The translations under genes were made by a program, and so were the position numbers. Below are positions 32,988 through 44,586 of a DNA stretch of 64,000 bases, piece after piece (positions within the stretch are counted from its first letter, which is position 1; each line of letters opens with the position of its first letter). Location: assembly GCA_035610835.1 (NCBI GenBank), contig CM069442.1, positions 5,368,444 to 5,432,443 on the forward strand, read 5' to 3'. Source of the stretch: Ophiura sarsii (lineage: Eukaryota > Echinodermata > Ophiuroidea > Amphilepidida > Ophiuridae). Below the pieces are notes generated by a model. It searched no databases. It had not been told where the DNA came from and saw only the letters and a program-made list of their open reading frames with translations.

Positions 32988-33170
32988 AAGATTGGTGACT
33001 TTGTACGGACTATTCTAAGGTTCTTGTTTGAAATCGCTGACTTTGTTTTGGTACCTCGGGATTGCCCCTCGGGGGCGTGCCGCCCCCTCGGGGCAATCCC
33101 TTGGTACCAAAACAAAGTCAGCGATTTCAAACAAGAACCTTAGAATAGTCCGTACGCAGTCACCAACCTT
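32988..33170. repeat. 183 bp near-perfect palindrome (long hairpin)
   Basis: TTGTACGGACTATTCTAAGG and the following sequence up to TTGGTACC are repeated in inverse order, with only a few mismatches and a GC-rich centre (GGGGGCGTGCCGCCCCC). The arms are about 80-90 bases with almost no loop. It fits a snap-back MITE or a long hairpin RNA source. Confidence 0.85.
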
Positions 33171-35081
33171 AAATCCTTGCCTTTTGCTTTACCGTGGTTT
33201 CTATGTTATTCACCAGTGAAGCCCCGAAAACAAGACTGAGCACACAGGGGGCTCTGTTTATTCGCTCTTTGCACGGATCCGTCATTTGTGAGGTATGAGT
33301 ACGCGCTTAGAGCATAATTGGAAAAGCGCTATGTCAGAACTGAAATTTATTTTTGAATGTATTTTATAACTTAAATTTGTTTAAGATTTACCAGGTCAAT
33401 ATAGTTCCAGGTACTCTATATTATCATGAGTATTAGAATTGTAATGACGTACTATAGGGGTTGTAATAACGACGTAGTTTATACCGTAAGTAAAACTACA
33501 TGGTTGGTCAAATATAAAAATCCTATTAAATTCAAATTATCCTAAACGCCGTGGCAGGCTATTTACGAACTCGCAGCACGACTCACATGGCGTAGCCCGT
33601 CATCTAACACGTCAGCGAAGCCTGTTTCCCCCGCTTCTATTGGCCGTTTGCACCCCTGGTAGTTGTATTTCAAGGACCAACCTTATACACTAGCAACCAA
33701 CAGTATCAGGACACTTGGTTGTGGTGTTAAAGTAATCCCATATATTAAATTTAGAGTGTAATATTTCACTACGAAGGGGGGGGGGGGGGGGGGGGGGGGG
33801 GGACCAAAAAGTTTTAGGTATTCAAGGGTCAAAAAAGTTTGGCCAAATGGATAGAATACAAAATATGTTGCTGAATATGTTGCTGAATCTCTTCTCATTC
33901 ATGTTTCCTACAACATCTGCTTATTCTCATACACATTTCCCGTTGTATAAATAGCTGATCAATAATTAGTCTTATATACAATAAACTTATATACAATTAA
34001 CATCAATTAATTAATTTCAACTTGATGTTTACTATTTTACATGAAAGGTCAACCTTAAAATTGTACATTTCTGGCCCCTTAGATTTTACAGACATAATGA
34101 GAAAAATATGGAGATTCTTCTGATATCAAAATATCTTGATGTGAAAAATCATAGCCAAAAAAAGGGATCGGAACATAAACCTCTAAGTGAAAATAATCCC
34201 AATATCTGTAATCTCTCACAGATATGACACTTGATCTCTTTATTCATCTTAAAAGTAAGATATTTGGGATGGAAATTTAGTTTTATTTCGACACCTTTAC
34301 TTTCATATTTTAATTTTAATAAGAAACAATCAATGTTTAAAGTCTCAAGAATATCCCAAATTCATTTAAGCAAACTTTAAACTGTTCGTTAGGTGTATAA
34401 CCCTAGAATACCAAAAAAAATCCAATGCAGTAGTTCAATGGATTCCCAGTGATTTCTCTCAATTTGCATCTTGCAAGACGTCCTACAACTTTTGACTGCT
34501 AATGTAGTGTATTAACACTTTCCACGCGGCTATTAGTTTCACCAATAATACAAAAGAAGCTGTCTTAAGAATTACTGTACAATAGGCATGTTTGTATTTA
34601 TTTTAATGAAATTCTCATGGTGATTCCAAATATAGGGATGAAATTCAATAATTTTGACACTTTTGAAACATTTTATGACATTTTGGAATGACGTTTGTCG
34701 CGTGGAAAATGTTAATATATTTGCACACGTATATTCAACCATTGTGTTATTAGATTACTATAATCATGATAACAATACGCTATAAACACAAGGTATATAG
34801 TATATTTCATTAATTTGTGTGATTAGTGGAGAGTATAACATATAACATTTTTATGTATTAAATGTTTAAGTTTGTTCAAGAATCATCATTAAGCTACGTT
34901 ATTCATGTACTCATTATCGTAGGTTCAAATTGTATCTGGAAAACAAAGTCAATGTTTCTGATACATGTAGGAACATTTGATATGTAAATATCTTCTTGTG
35001 TGTGTTCTCTAAATAATTGGGAATTGGGAACTAAATCCACTAAATAATGATGAAAGCACATCATATTCTTTTAATATTTCG
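33171..35081. other. AT-rich stretch without a gene
   Basis: It contains a G27 run at 33776-33802 and a fragment (34015-34165) of the element at 22567-24116. Nothing with coding character is seen. Confidence 0.45.
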
Positions 35082-35168
35082 CGATTTGTACACCAGGATG
35101 TGACAATGACGGACATTGCACTGCACTAAATGTTTGCACATGCATCGTAGGGGATCAGTGTCGATAAG
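35082..35168 (+). pseudogene. Decayed fourth copy of the short-EGF exon
   Basis: It aligns with exons 4, 8 and 12: ICTPGCDNDGHC, then NVCTC joined directly to IVGDQC. Nine bases (three codons) are missing in the middle, the acceptor AG is lost (TTTCGCG), and the last codons read CGATAA, a stop, with no GTAAGC donor. No discoidin or second EGF exon follows within the next several kb, so a fourth module has been lost or truncated. Confidence 0.75.
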
Positions 35169-36279
35169 GTATAAAAAAATGCCTTGTTGTCGGCTAACAT
35201 GGGTTGTATTCTCGGCTTAGGCGAAGCCTTTTCCACGCTTCAATAATAGCCGTTTGTTCCCTGATAGTTTTAAATATTCCCCAAACCAACATTGTATTAA
35301 AGCGTTAGGTGTATGTTTAGCCAACCATTTTGTTATTAGATTAATATTATTATTTTAACAATACGCTCAATCCCCCCCCCCCTACCCCCAATGACCAAGT
35401 GCAACTTTGCTGTTGTTATGCGCGGTCATTAACATTAAAATCATTAAAATCGCCATAACTTTAAAAGTCTCCATTCGATTTTGTTGAATGAGGTATCAAA
35501 CTGCGGAGAAGAAATTTACTCATTTAATGTATATCTTAGATTTTTGGAACCGATTAATTATCTAGAATTAGCTAACCTCAAAGTACCTGGTCATGGACTG
35601 TATGTGCTAGGTGTACTTTCAAACTTAACTTCCAATTTTGTTAAAAATATATATCAAATTAGAAGTTGAGATACCTCAAACCTGATAAAGACATTACAGA
35701 GGGTAAAATGTTCAAAGTATAAGGCGTCCATTATTGGAAAAAGGTACTAGTATACAGTATCGTTCAATACTGGGACATAAAAGTTGCCAGTATCGGTCGA
35801 TACTGGTACGATTTTACTGTCCAGTATCGGTCGATACTGGAACACCAAATTGTGTTCCAGTATCTGGACTTCCATTAAAGATCCTGCAATGACGTACGTT
35901 TTCCAGTTCCAGCGCTTCTTTTAAAGGTCCCACACCAGTAAAATAGGTTTCCTAATAATGATACTTTTACACTACTATTTTTCTTTAAATATCAAAAACG
36001 GAACATCGCTCGGACCTAAAATAGGTGTAATGAGAAAACTATGGAATTCTTGTGGTATCCATATCTTAATTTTGATAGTAAAAGTGGAGTTTATTGGTTT
36101 CACATCTGTAAAGCCAATAGAGCAATTAAACTATTTCCGACACGTTTTGTGGGCTATATCTTGCTAAACGTCCCATACGGAATAACCCGTGTACTATAAC
36201 TTCGTCAAAAGTCCAGATCAATTCGTCAATCGAGTTAAAAAAATTAGTCTTGCAATATAACTGTGAAAAGACAAACCAT
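35169..36279. other. Non-coding stretch with paired near-palindromes
   Basis: 35190-35300 resembles 33590-33680. CCAGTATCGGTCGATACTGG occurs at 35787-35806 and 35821-35840, with diverged neighbours near 35760 and 35865. Otherwise AT-rich, with no gene. Confidence 0.5.
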
Positions 36280-37310
36280 GAGAGTAACATGACAAATTAA
36301 AAGAGTGCTAGTACGAAGTTGCTTTGTGCGTTGACAAATACAAATTTGGGTATGACAAATATAATTGAGTGACAAATCCTAAACCCGTCACTTGACGAAT
36401 TTGGGAATAAGTAAATCTGGGAATGACGATTTAATTTAACCATGAGGAAGGAAATGACAAAGTTACAGCGGAATTACAAATCAATTCGGAGACGAAAAAT
36501 AAATGACAAATATTCGCTGCGAATGACAAATATAGCTTCTGATTTCGGTTACGTGAAACCCGTTTTTGAAGCGTCTTCGAATCGGCGCCATTTGCAATTC
36601 ATGGCGTACGTGAGTGTGCAGCGGGTCACGAGAGCTGTGTATCTAGATCGAAAAACAGGAAAGGTAATAAACTAATATACTTTAAAATATAAATTAAATG
36701 ATTTGATTTGATTGTAGTGTATGATTTTAGGATTTAAGTATTATGAAATTCTATAATAGTGATCGTATTTTGTTACCAAATATCCCGGACTTAATAGTCT
36801 GATTTGAAAGCATGCATGACGTTCATGGTTATGGCTATTGCGAATGGCATTGCATGGTATGCTTGTCGTGTCGTGAAGGCCTGCGATCTGCATGGTGTAT
36901 TTCCCTTTTTTTGTTTACACTTTTTGGTGACAAAATACGATCACTATTATAGAATTTCATAATACTTAAATCCTAAAATCATACACTACAATCAAATTAA
37001 TCAATTAATTTATATTTTTAAAGTATATTAGTTTATTACCATGACTAATTTTTGTTATACATGACTAATTTTCCAAGGAGCAGTGACTAATTAAATATTA
37101 TCAATGACGAATAAAAAAATGGCAATGACTAAATAAAAATGAACAATGACAAATGTTTGATTTAATTTGTCAAATTAAACCACTTGCATGACAAATTAAA
37201 AATTTGTAATTTGACAAACTTTTCATGTGAATGACAAATATTTAATTTGTTAAATTAAACCACCTGAATGACTAATTTATATTTGTCAATTGACAAAGTA
37301 ATGTTTTCAG
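36280..37310 (+). repeat. Irregular array of TGACAAAT / TGACTAAT motifs
   Basis: About 19 near-matches to ATGACAAAT or ATGACTAAT lie on the plus strand at irregular spacing, interrupted by the snap-back element at 36663-37040. No other part of the window shows such density. The purpose is unknown. Confidence 0.65.
36663..37040. mobile_element. 378 bp snap-back MITE
   Basis: GGTAATAAACTAATATACTT and about 115 further bases are repeated inverted at the right end (...GTATATTAGTTTATTACC), leaving a centre of about 150 bases. It interrupts the TGACAAAT array. Confidence 0.85.
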
Positions 37311-40300
37311 AGGTTTTCCCGATCAATTTAGAAATTGAAGCATTCTATTTAGTATTTACGTGGTTTCAATTCGCGCTAAATTGATTGAACGTTTTAGAAT
37401 GAATGTCAATTTCCAAATAAAAGCATTCTATTTAGTAATATCCGCATTCAACCAAGACATGCGCTCACGTCAGTTCGCAATATAAGCAATCAATGTAATG
37501 TTTTTGTCACGCTTTTAAATATTACTGCAATCAAATTCGCAAGCGATCGCGGTACGTGTCATCTCGTGTATTCGAATTCATTTATATGCAAACAATTACC
37601 CGATTAATGCATTCTATTTAGCAAACGATCTATAGGCCTATATGCCTTATTATTTGTATCATTATTCGTCAAACGAAAACCAAAAAGCGCCAACACAGTG
37701 ATGAAAATCCCTAAAGAGCCGTATTGAACATATCCACAAATTAACGATATGTAATAAATATACAATTATGTATAAAAAAAATGTAGGCCTATGTGAGAAA
37801 AGAGAAGAGAAAGATGAAAGATAGGCGTAAATGTTTACATTGGTGTAACCAATAATGGCTACACTTTTAAATCAGAATAGCAAAATATGATGGAAATGAT
37901 TGATATAAAGAGCATTTTCATAGACATATAATGCAAGTCCATATAGACAGCGGAACCTGGTGGAGGGGGATCCCTAAATTGCATGGCCCCTCTGCACCCC
38001 TCACCTAAAAAACGCCAAGTTACCACATAGTACATTTTGATTAAAATGTTTGCATATTTGCATCCCTCCTAAATGGTCTCCGCCCCTCCGCGACTAATTA
38101 AATCGTTGATGATTCCGCCACCAACAATTTTTATAAGCAGGATAGGCCTCAAATTGACTTTCCTTGAATGTCACCCATTGACTGTTAGACAATATGAACT
38201 AGTAGAAAATGGGTTATATGAAAACCATGTGACATGTTCTTAACATTTTATGTGCCTATTCACTTTTAAAGACATTTTTGTATGCGTCTTACTTTCCTCC
38301 TGAGAGGAAAACATTCGCCCCCCCTTCTTTCCGGATCCTATCCCCGCAAAGGTCGGCCTTATACGCCTCAATAACCATTTTACCCTTTTTACAATGAATC
38401 AAAATGTTCCCGAACCCTTCCTCAACTTTTGGCCTCTTTTCTGTGAAAGCCTAAGACAAATGCCGTTTAATTGAACCAGGGACAGTCGACTGTCCCTGAT
38501 TGAACACATCGGCTTTTAATAGAATCTACAAAATATTAAATTGATTGCGTATAAATGAAAATGAAAATGTAATTATGATCATTAAACCTTGTGCACGTAC
38601 ACACAAGCGAATTTGAATGCATTGTTTATATATGTGATGATTCAATACGTAAATAGAATGCGTCAAAATGAAATTAAATATAGGTTTTCCCGATCAATTT
38701 AGAAATTGAAGCATTCAATTTAGTATTTACGTAGTTTCAATTCGCGCTAAATTGATTGAACGTTTTAGAATGAATGTCAATTTCCAAATAAAAGCATTCT
38801 ATTTAGTAATATCCGCATTCAACCAAGACATGCGCTCACGTCAGTTCGCAATATAAGCAATCAATGTAATGTTTTTGTCACGCTTTTAAATATTACTGCA
38901 ATCAAATTCGCAAGCGATCGCGGTACGTGTCATCTCGTGCATTCGAATTCATTTATATGCAAACAATTACCCGATTAATGCATTCTATTTAGCAATACTA
39001 AACGATCTATATGCCTTATTATTCGTATCATTGTTCGTCAAACGAAAACCAAAAAGCGCCAACACAGTGATGAAAATCCCTGAAGACCTTATTAAACATA
39101 TCCACAAATTAACGATATGTTATAAATATACAATTATGTATAAAAAAAATGTATGTGAGAAAAGAGAAGAGAAAGATTAAAGATAGGCATAAATGTTTAC
39201 ATTGGTGTAACCAATAATGGCTACACTTTTAAATCAGCATAGCAAAATATGATGGAAATGATATAAAGAGCATTTTCATAGACATATGCATTAAGTCCAT
39301 ATAGACAGTGGAACCTGGTGGAGGGGATCCCTAAATTTCACGGCCCCTCTGCACCCCTCACCTAAAAAACGCCAAGTGCCACATAGAACATTTTGATTAA
39401 AATGTTTGCATCCCTCCTAAATGGTCTCCGCCCCTCCGCGACTAAACGTTGATGATTCCGCCACCAACAATTTTTATAAGCAGGATAGGCCTCAAATTGA
39501 CTTTCCTTGAATGTCACCCATTGACTGTTAGACAATATGAACTAGTAGAAAATGGGTTATATGAAAACCATGTGACATGTTCTTTACATTTTATGTGCCT
39601 ATTCACTTTTAAAGACATTTTTGTATGCGTCTTACATCCAGTCAATTCCTCCTGAGAGGAAAACATTCTCGGACCCCCTTCTTTCCGGATCCTACCCCCG
39701 CAAAGATCAGCCTTACACGTCTCAATAACCATTTTACTCTTTTTACAATGAATCAAAATGTTCCCGAACCCTTCCTCTCCTCTTTTCTGTGAAAGCCTAA
39801 GACAAATGCGGTTTAATTGAACCAGGACAGTCGACTGTCCCTGATTGAACACATCGGCTTTTAAAAGAATCTACAAAATATTAAATTGATTGCGTATAAA
39901 TGAAAATGAAAATGTAATTATGACCATTAAACCTTGTGCACGTACACACAAGCGAATTTGAATGCATTGTTTATATATGTGATGATTCAATACGTAAATA
40001 GAATGCGTCAAAATGAAATTAAATACTTGAAAATGAAATTGATTGATGTTAAAATGAAATAGAATTCACGTAAATGAAATTGAATGCCGTTATAAGGAAA
40101 TAGAAATATACGTTTAGATAATCATTCAATTTAGCGCGAATTTGAATACTGGGAAGCTAATTTGGTTGATAAAATTTTCAAATTGGCCGGGAAAACCTAT
40201 ACTTGAAAATGAATTTGATCGATGTTAAATGAAATAGAATTCACGTAAATGAAATTGAATGCTGTTATAAGGAAATAGAAATGTACGTTTAGATAATCAT

Positions 40301-40373
40301 TCAATTTAGCGCGAATTTGAATACTGGAAAGCTAATTTGGTTGATAACATTTTCAAATTGGCCGGGAAAACCT
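37311..40373. mobile_element. Nested tandem duplication of an AGGTTTTCCCG element
   Basis: The left end AGGTTTTCCCGATCAATTTA occurs at 37311 and again at 38682, each followed by about 1.35 kb of near-identical sequence. The right end, CAAATTGGCCGGGAAAACCT, also occurs twice (ending 40199 and 40373), each preceded by the same 174 bases. The order is left-body-left-body-right-right, as expected of unequal exchange or template switching inside one TIR element. Open frames up to 112 codons have no known similarity. Confidence 0.75.
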
Positions 40374-40531
40374 ATACTACAACACATTTTAATTGTTATA
40401 ACCATGCACACATCAATTAAAGGGGCACTAAGAGATGTGTTGGAGGATGCGCCCTCAATTATGATAAAAACTGGGATTAGTATATTTTTATAATTGTATT
40501 ACATGTATGAACTTACACCTAAGAAAAATCA

Positions 40532-40657
40532 GCCCTCTATGTGCAATAAAACGTCGATTCAAAAAATGCTCGTCCCGCGGGACGAGCATTTTACGTCCGA
40601 CAGTATCCCCCTGCAGTACGCGTGATACATAACGCGAACCATATTTGCATAGAGGGC
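40532..40657. mobile_element. Small MITE with a perfect 30 bp central palindrome
   Basis: Ends GCCCTCTATGTGCAA and TTGCATAGAGGGC. At 40563-40592 the 15-mer AAAATGCTCGTCCCG is followed directly by its exact complement, giving a loop-free palindrome. Confidence 0.75.
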
Positions 40658-40909
40658 GTTTTTCAATAAATAGCGATGATATTGTTTTAATCAAGTTTTG
40701 TTGTGTTTTTGCTAGTAGAAACAACAGTAATGGCCATTTTTAATGTTCATCTTGAATTCTGAAGTAAATTTTTAAACATTTAAAATTTTCAACACCACTT
40801 AATGTGCCTTTAAGGGACGTGTAGCAAGGCATTGCCGTTTTGTGTTTGCCGATGCCCCATACGATCGCTATGCTAATGAATGCAGACATTAACAAACAAT
40901 TCTAACCAA

Positions 40910-42254
40910 TTCAAATTTATTTCCATAATAACAACACTACATCAAAAATGTAAAACTTAAAAACAACAAAAGCGTATGGAGGAGTAGGCTGAAAAGCCAA
41001 TAAGGCCTGTAAATAGCCTACCCCTTTAATACAATACAATACAGTACATGTTACATATTTAATACATGAATAAAACAAAATCTGACAGCGACTTAAACAA
41101 GACAAGACAAACAAGAACGAGCTCAAAAAGCGAATTATTCATATTTTTGGATGATGTTTTTCTTAAGTTGGTTTCGAAAATGGTTCACAGATGTTGATTC
41201 TTTTATTAATTTTGAAAGTGAATTCCAAAGAATGGGACCACGCGTTCGAATAGCATGGTCAGAAAATGATTTCTTATTGTTTGTCAAATTAAAATCGTTA
41301 ACGTGTCTTGTTGGATAGTCGTGAACATCAGAGCGTTTTTTGAAGTAATTTTTAAAGACGTGGGGAGTTCATTTATTGAAAATTTGTACATAAAGACCCC
41401 AAGTTCAAGTGTGTGCATATCAGTTACAGTGAGAAAATTATTTTTGGCAAATAAAAGTCCGGTATGACTTCGGTATAAATGACTCTTAGAAACAGTTCTT
41501 ACTGCCCATTTTTGTAATTTAACTAATTTGTCTAAATACGATTTACACGTGTTTCTCCATAGGCCTATGAGTATTCATTCCATAGCTAAGGTAGGGTAAG
41601 ATTAAAGAACAATACAGAGTATGTAGTATACGGTCTGGTATGCAGAATTTTTAAAGTTTGTTCATAACACCAATATTGCGTGATACTGTTTTCGCCATAC
41701 AATCAATGTGATTTAGGCATTCATCAATTAGTACACCAAGAAATTTGGTACACTTTACTCTTTCTAGAAATGTATCATTTAATACGACATTTAAATCCCG
41801 TGTTTTTGCAGATGTCATATGACGTGTACCTAATATCATATAGTTAGTTTTGCTTGCATTTACTGATAATTTGTTGGCCTTAAACCAATTGCTAACTTCT
41901 TTCAATTCTTCGTTTACTATATTTATTTTGCTATTGATGTCGTTGTGCGAGTAAGTAATAGTGGTGTCATCAGCAAACAGTATAAAATCAAGAACATTGG
42001 ATGTATACGTTATGTCATTTACATAAAGAATAAAAAGTAGTGGGCCCAATATAGATCCCTGTGGAACCCCACATACAAAGTTTGAATTACAATTGTTATA
42101 AGATACATATTGTGTTCTGTTACTTAAGTAGTTCTTAACCAATCAAGTACCACACCACGAAATCCATAATGTTCCAATTTATGTAAAAGTATTTTATGAT
42201 CAATTGTATCGAATGCTTTTGAAAAATCAAGGAATATTCCAAGTGTGGTTTCAA
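40910..42254 (-). mobile_element. Decayed non-LTR retrotransposon, reverse transcriptase end
   Basis: On the minus strand the reading starts at the right with [20 protein letters not shown] (RT motif A). After a frame break it continues VCGVPQGSILGPLLF, then ILFADDTTI (catalytic FADD, motif C) and FKANKLSVNASKTNYMI. The rest toward 41150 is broken by stops. The 3' end near 40917 has an AATAC microsatellite-like run (41028-41045). It is 5'-truncated and interrupted at 42255 by another element. Jockey/CR1-like by motif style. Confidence 0.8.
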
Positions 42255-42627
42255 CAGTGGCGTAGCTAGGATTTTTTTCAGGGGGGGCAAGATTTCTAAA
42301 ATTTTCGTAAAAGGTTGCCCCATTTTTTTTCCAAGTCACTTACCTCGTGAATTTAACGTAAGTGTGGGGGTGTGTGTGGGGTTAAGGTCAAAAAATTTCA
42401 CACAGTCCAAAAAAAATCGCACAGTCACAAAAAATCGCACAGTAAATGTACTATATGTACAGTTTTGCCTTCTTTTTCGCTAATAACCTCGGTCTTTTTT
42501 CTCATTCTTTTCCTATTTACTTTATTTCTCACCCCTTTTTTTTAGGGGGGTGGGGGCGGGGGGCCCAAATTGAGTTTTTTCGTCAGGGGGAATTTGCCCC
42601 CCCCCCCCCCCCCGAGCTACGCCACTG
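42255..42627. mobile_element. MITE with CAGTGGCGTAGC ends
   Basis: Left CAGTGGCGTAGCTAGG, right GAGCTACGCCACTG, with G- and C-runs inside. Flanking 8-mers GGTTTCAA and TATCTCAA agree in only 5 of 8 places. The ends resemble hAT-type MITEs. A relative lies at 61130-61516. Confidence 0.7.
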
Positions 42628-43151
42628 TATCTCAAAGCCAAAGCCATGTAAAATATCTCTATTAATTCTTGATAGACTTTTCAGCCTGCATCAAATCATA
42701 GCCCTTTTCAGCGGTCGGAAATTACGAATATATGAGTTCTTTTATGCCCGAGTTTTACAAAACAATCAAAGTAATAAGTGCTTCCTTAAAATGAATAATC
42801 AACAGTTCAACACAATATGTACAATGGTAGGAAAGGGGAGCAGAAGTATCACATTTGTGATAGTAGGAAGTCATGGAGATCAGTTGTCCTTTGTGGAGCT
42901 TCGAATTCCCCATTTTCATACATTCTACCTAGCTCCCTATACTATATACAAATGTGTTGCCTCTAAAGTTTGGTTTACTTTTCGTAAATTGATTAACTAT
43001 GCGATGCCAGGGTGGAGGCTGAGGGGATGTACCCCCCATAGAATTAACAATATTTATAAAATATGCAATAAAAATGGTGCAATTTGGTGCATACTTTGAA
43101 TTTAATAATATTTTTACGAATATGCATAGGCGTGCGCAAGATTTTTTTTAC

Positions 43152-43187
<36 letters not shown>

Positions 43188-43500
43188 AGGGCTTAAAATA
43201 AATTTAATTGAACATGATTGATTGACTAATCAAAGCGGTAACGCGGACAGGGTGAGTCTGAGGGGGGAGGGGTGCCGCCCTTGGAATTGGATTTTTTGTT
43301 CAATTTTCGAACCTATTTGGTGCGTTTTGGTGTGTATACTTTCGACCAAAATTTAATTGAAAAGCCTCCACTTTATTTCCAGCCAATATTGGTTTATTAT
43401 CAATATCATCCAAAATTGGATTTTTTTCCCCTTCAATTTTGCAAAAGCAAACAACACGCACGGCGTAAGGGTTTTGAAATTCGTATCTATTAAAAAGGAT
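42628..43500. other. Repeat-derived stretch with G33 run
   Basis: A 217-codon open frame (42446-43099) runs through the MITE and on. Its composition is not protein-like and no domain is visible, so it is not called. A 33-base G run lies at 43154-43186. Confidence 0.5.
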
Positions 43501-44586
43501 TCGCGCGGATCCCGAAAATAATGGCTATTGTAAAAAGAAAGGTTAAAAAACCGCTCCTCAAGCCATGTTGTTTAGCTTAACTGATAATTAAACAGTGAAA
43601 CTAATTTGCTAGCGCGCAAAAATGCCTATATTTTAATACTAAAAAGGTACAGAAAACGTTTCTGAAGCCATCTTGTTCCAATTTAATAACAAAGTAATAA
43701 AAAATGATATTGTAAAAAAGGTTTAGAAAACGTTCCTGAATCCATCTCGTCAAGCTTGAATAATAAATAAACAGTGAAACTAATTCGCGCGTAGCGCGCA
43801 AAAAATTGTCTATTTTAATAATAAAATGGTCCAGAAAACTGAAGCCATCGTGTTCAAATTGAACTTAACAAAACATTGAAACAAAAAGTCTATTGCAAAA
43901 AGAAAGGTTAATAAACCGTTTCTGAAGTCATCTTGTTAAGCTTGAATAATAAATCATTAAAAACATCCACGCGTAGCGCGCAAATATTGGTTATTTTAAC
44001 ACTAAAATGGTCCAGAAACCCGTCATTTTGTTAAACTGGAATAAAAAAAACATTCAAACTAATTCGCGCGCAGCGCACAATTTTTTTTAAACACTGAAAT
44101 GGTCCTGAAAACGTTCCTGAATCAATCTTGTTAAGCTTGAATAATAAAACATTGAAAATAATTTGTGCGTAGCGCGCAAAAAACTGGTTATTTAACACTA
44201 AAATGGTCCGAAAAACGTTCATGAAGCCATTTTGTTTGAGCTTGAATAATAAAACAGTGAAACCAATTCGCTCGAAACGCGCAAAAATGGTCCAGAAAAC
44301 TTTCCTGAAACATATTTGTATGAAGCTTGAATAAACATTGAAACCTTTTCGCTCAAAGCGCGAAGAAAAAAGGCTATTTTAACGCTAAAAAGCTCTAGAA
44401 AAACGTTCCTGAGCCATCTTGTTTAAACTGTCAGTTTTTTAATCTAAAATGGCCCAAAAAAAACCGTTCTATCTTTTTATAACTTGAATAAATAAACATT
44501 GAATCTAACTCGCGCGAAGCGGGCAAAAATTGGTTTTTTTTCTCACTAAAATGGTCCAGAAAACGTTCCTGAAACCATGTTGTTAA
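43500..44586. repeat. Degenerate minisatellite with GCGCGTAGCGCGCAAA core
   Basis: At least eight diverged units of about 100-190 bases share TTGAATAATAAA, AACATTGAAACTAATT, CGCGCGTAGCGCGCAAA and AAAATGGTCCAGAAAACG. One further unit continues at 46455-46500 on the other side of the inserted element, so the array was split by it. Confidence 0.7.

Noticed and set aside
39449..39852. Open frames of 68 and 112 codons in the second tandem unit
   Set aside because: The first unit (38100-38480) carries the same DNA with frame-breaking differences, so there is no selection on the frame.
42446..43099. 217-codon open frame, longest in the window
   Set aside because: It runs from inside a MITE through a poly-C tract into flanking sequence, has no domain and an unprotein-like composition.
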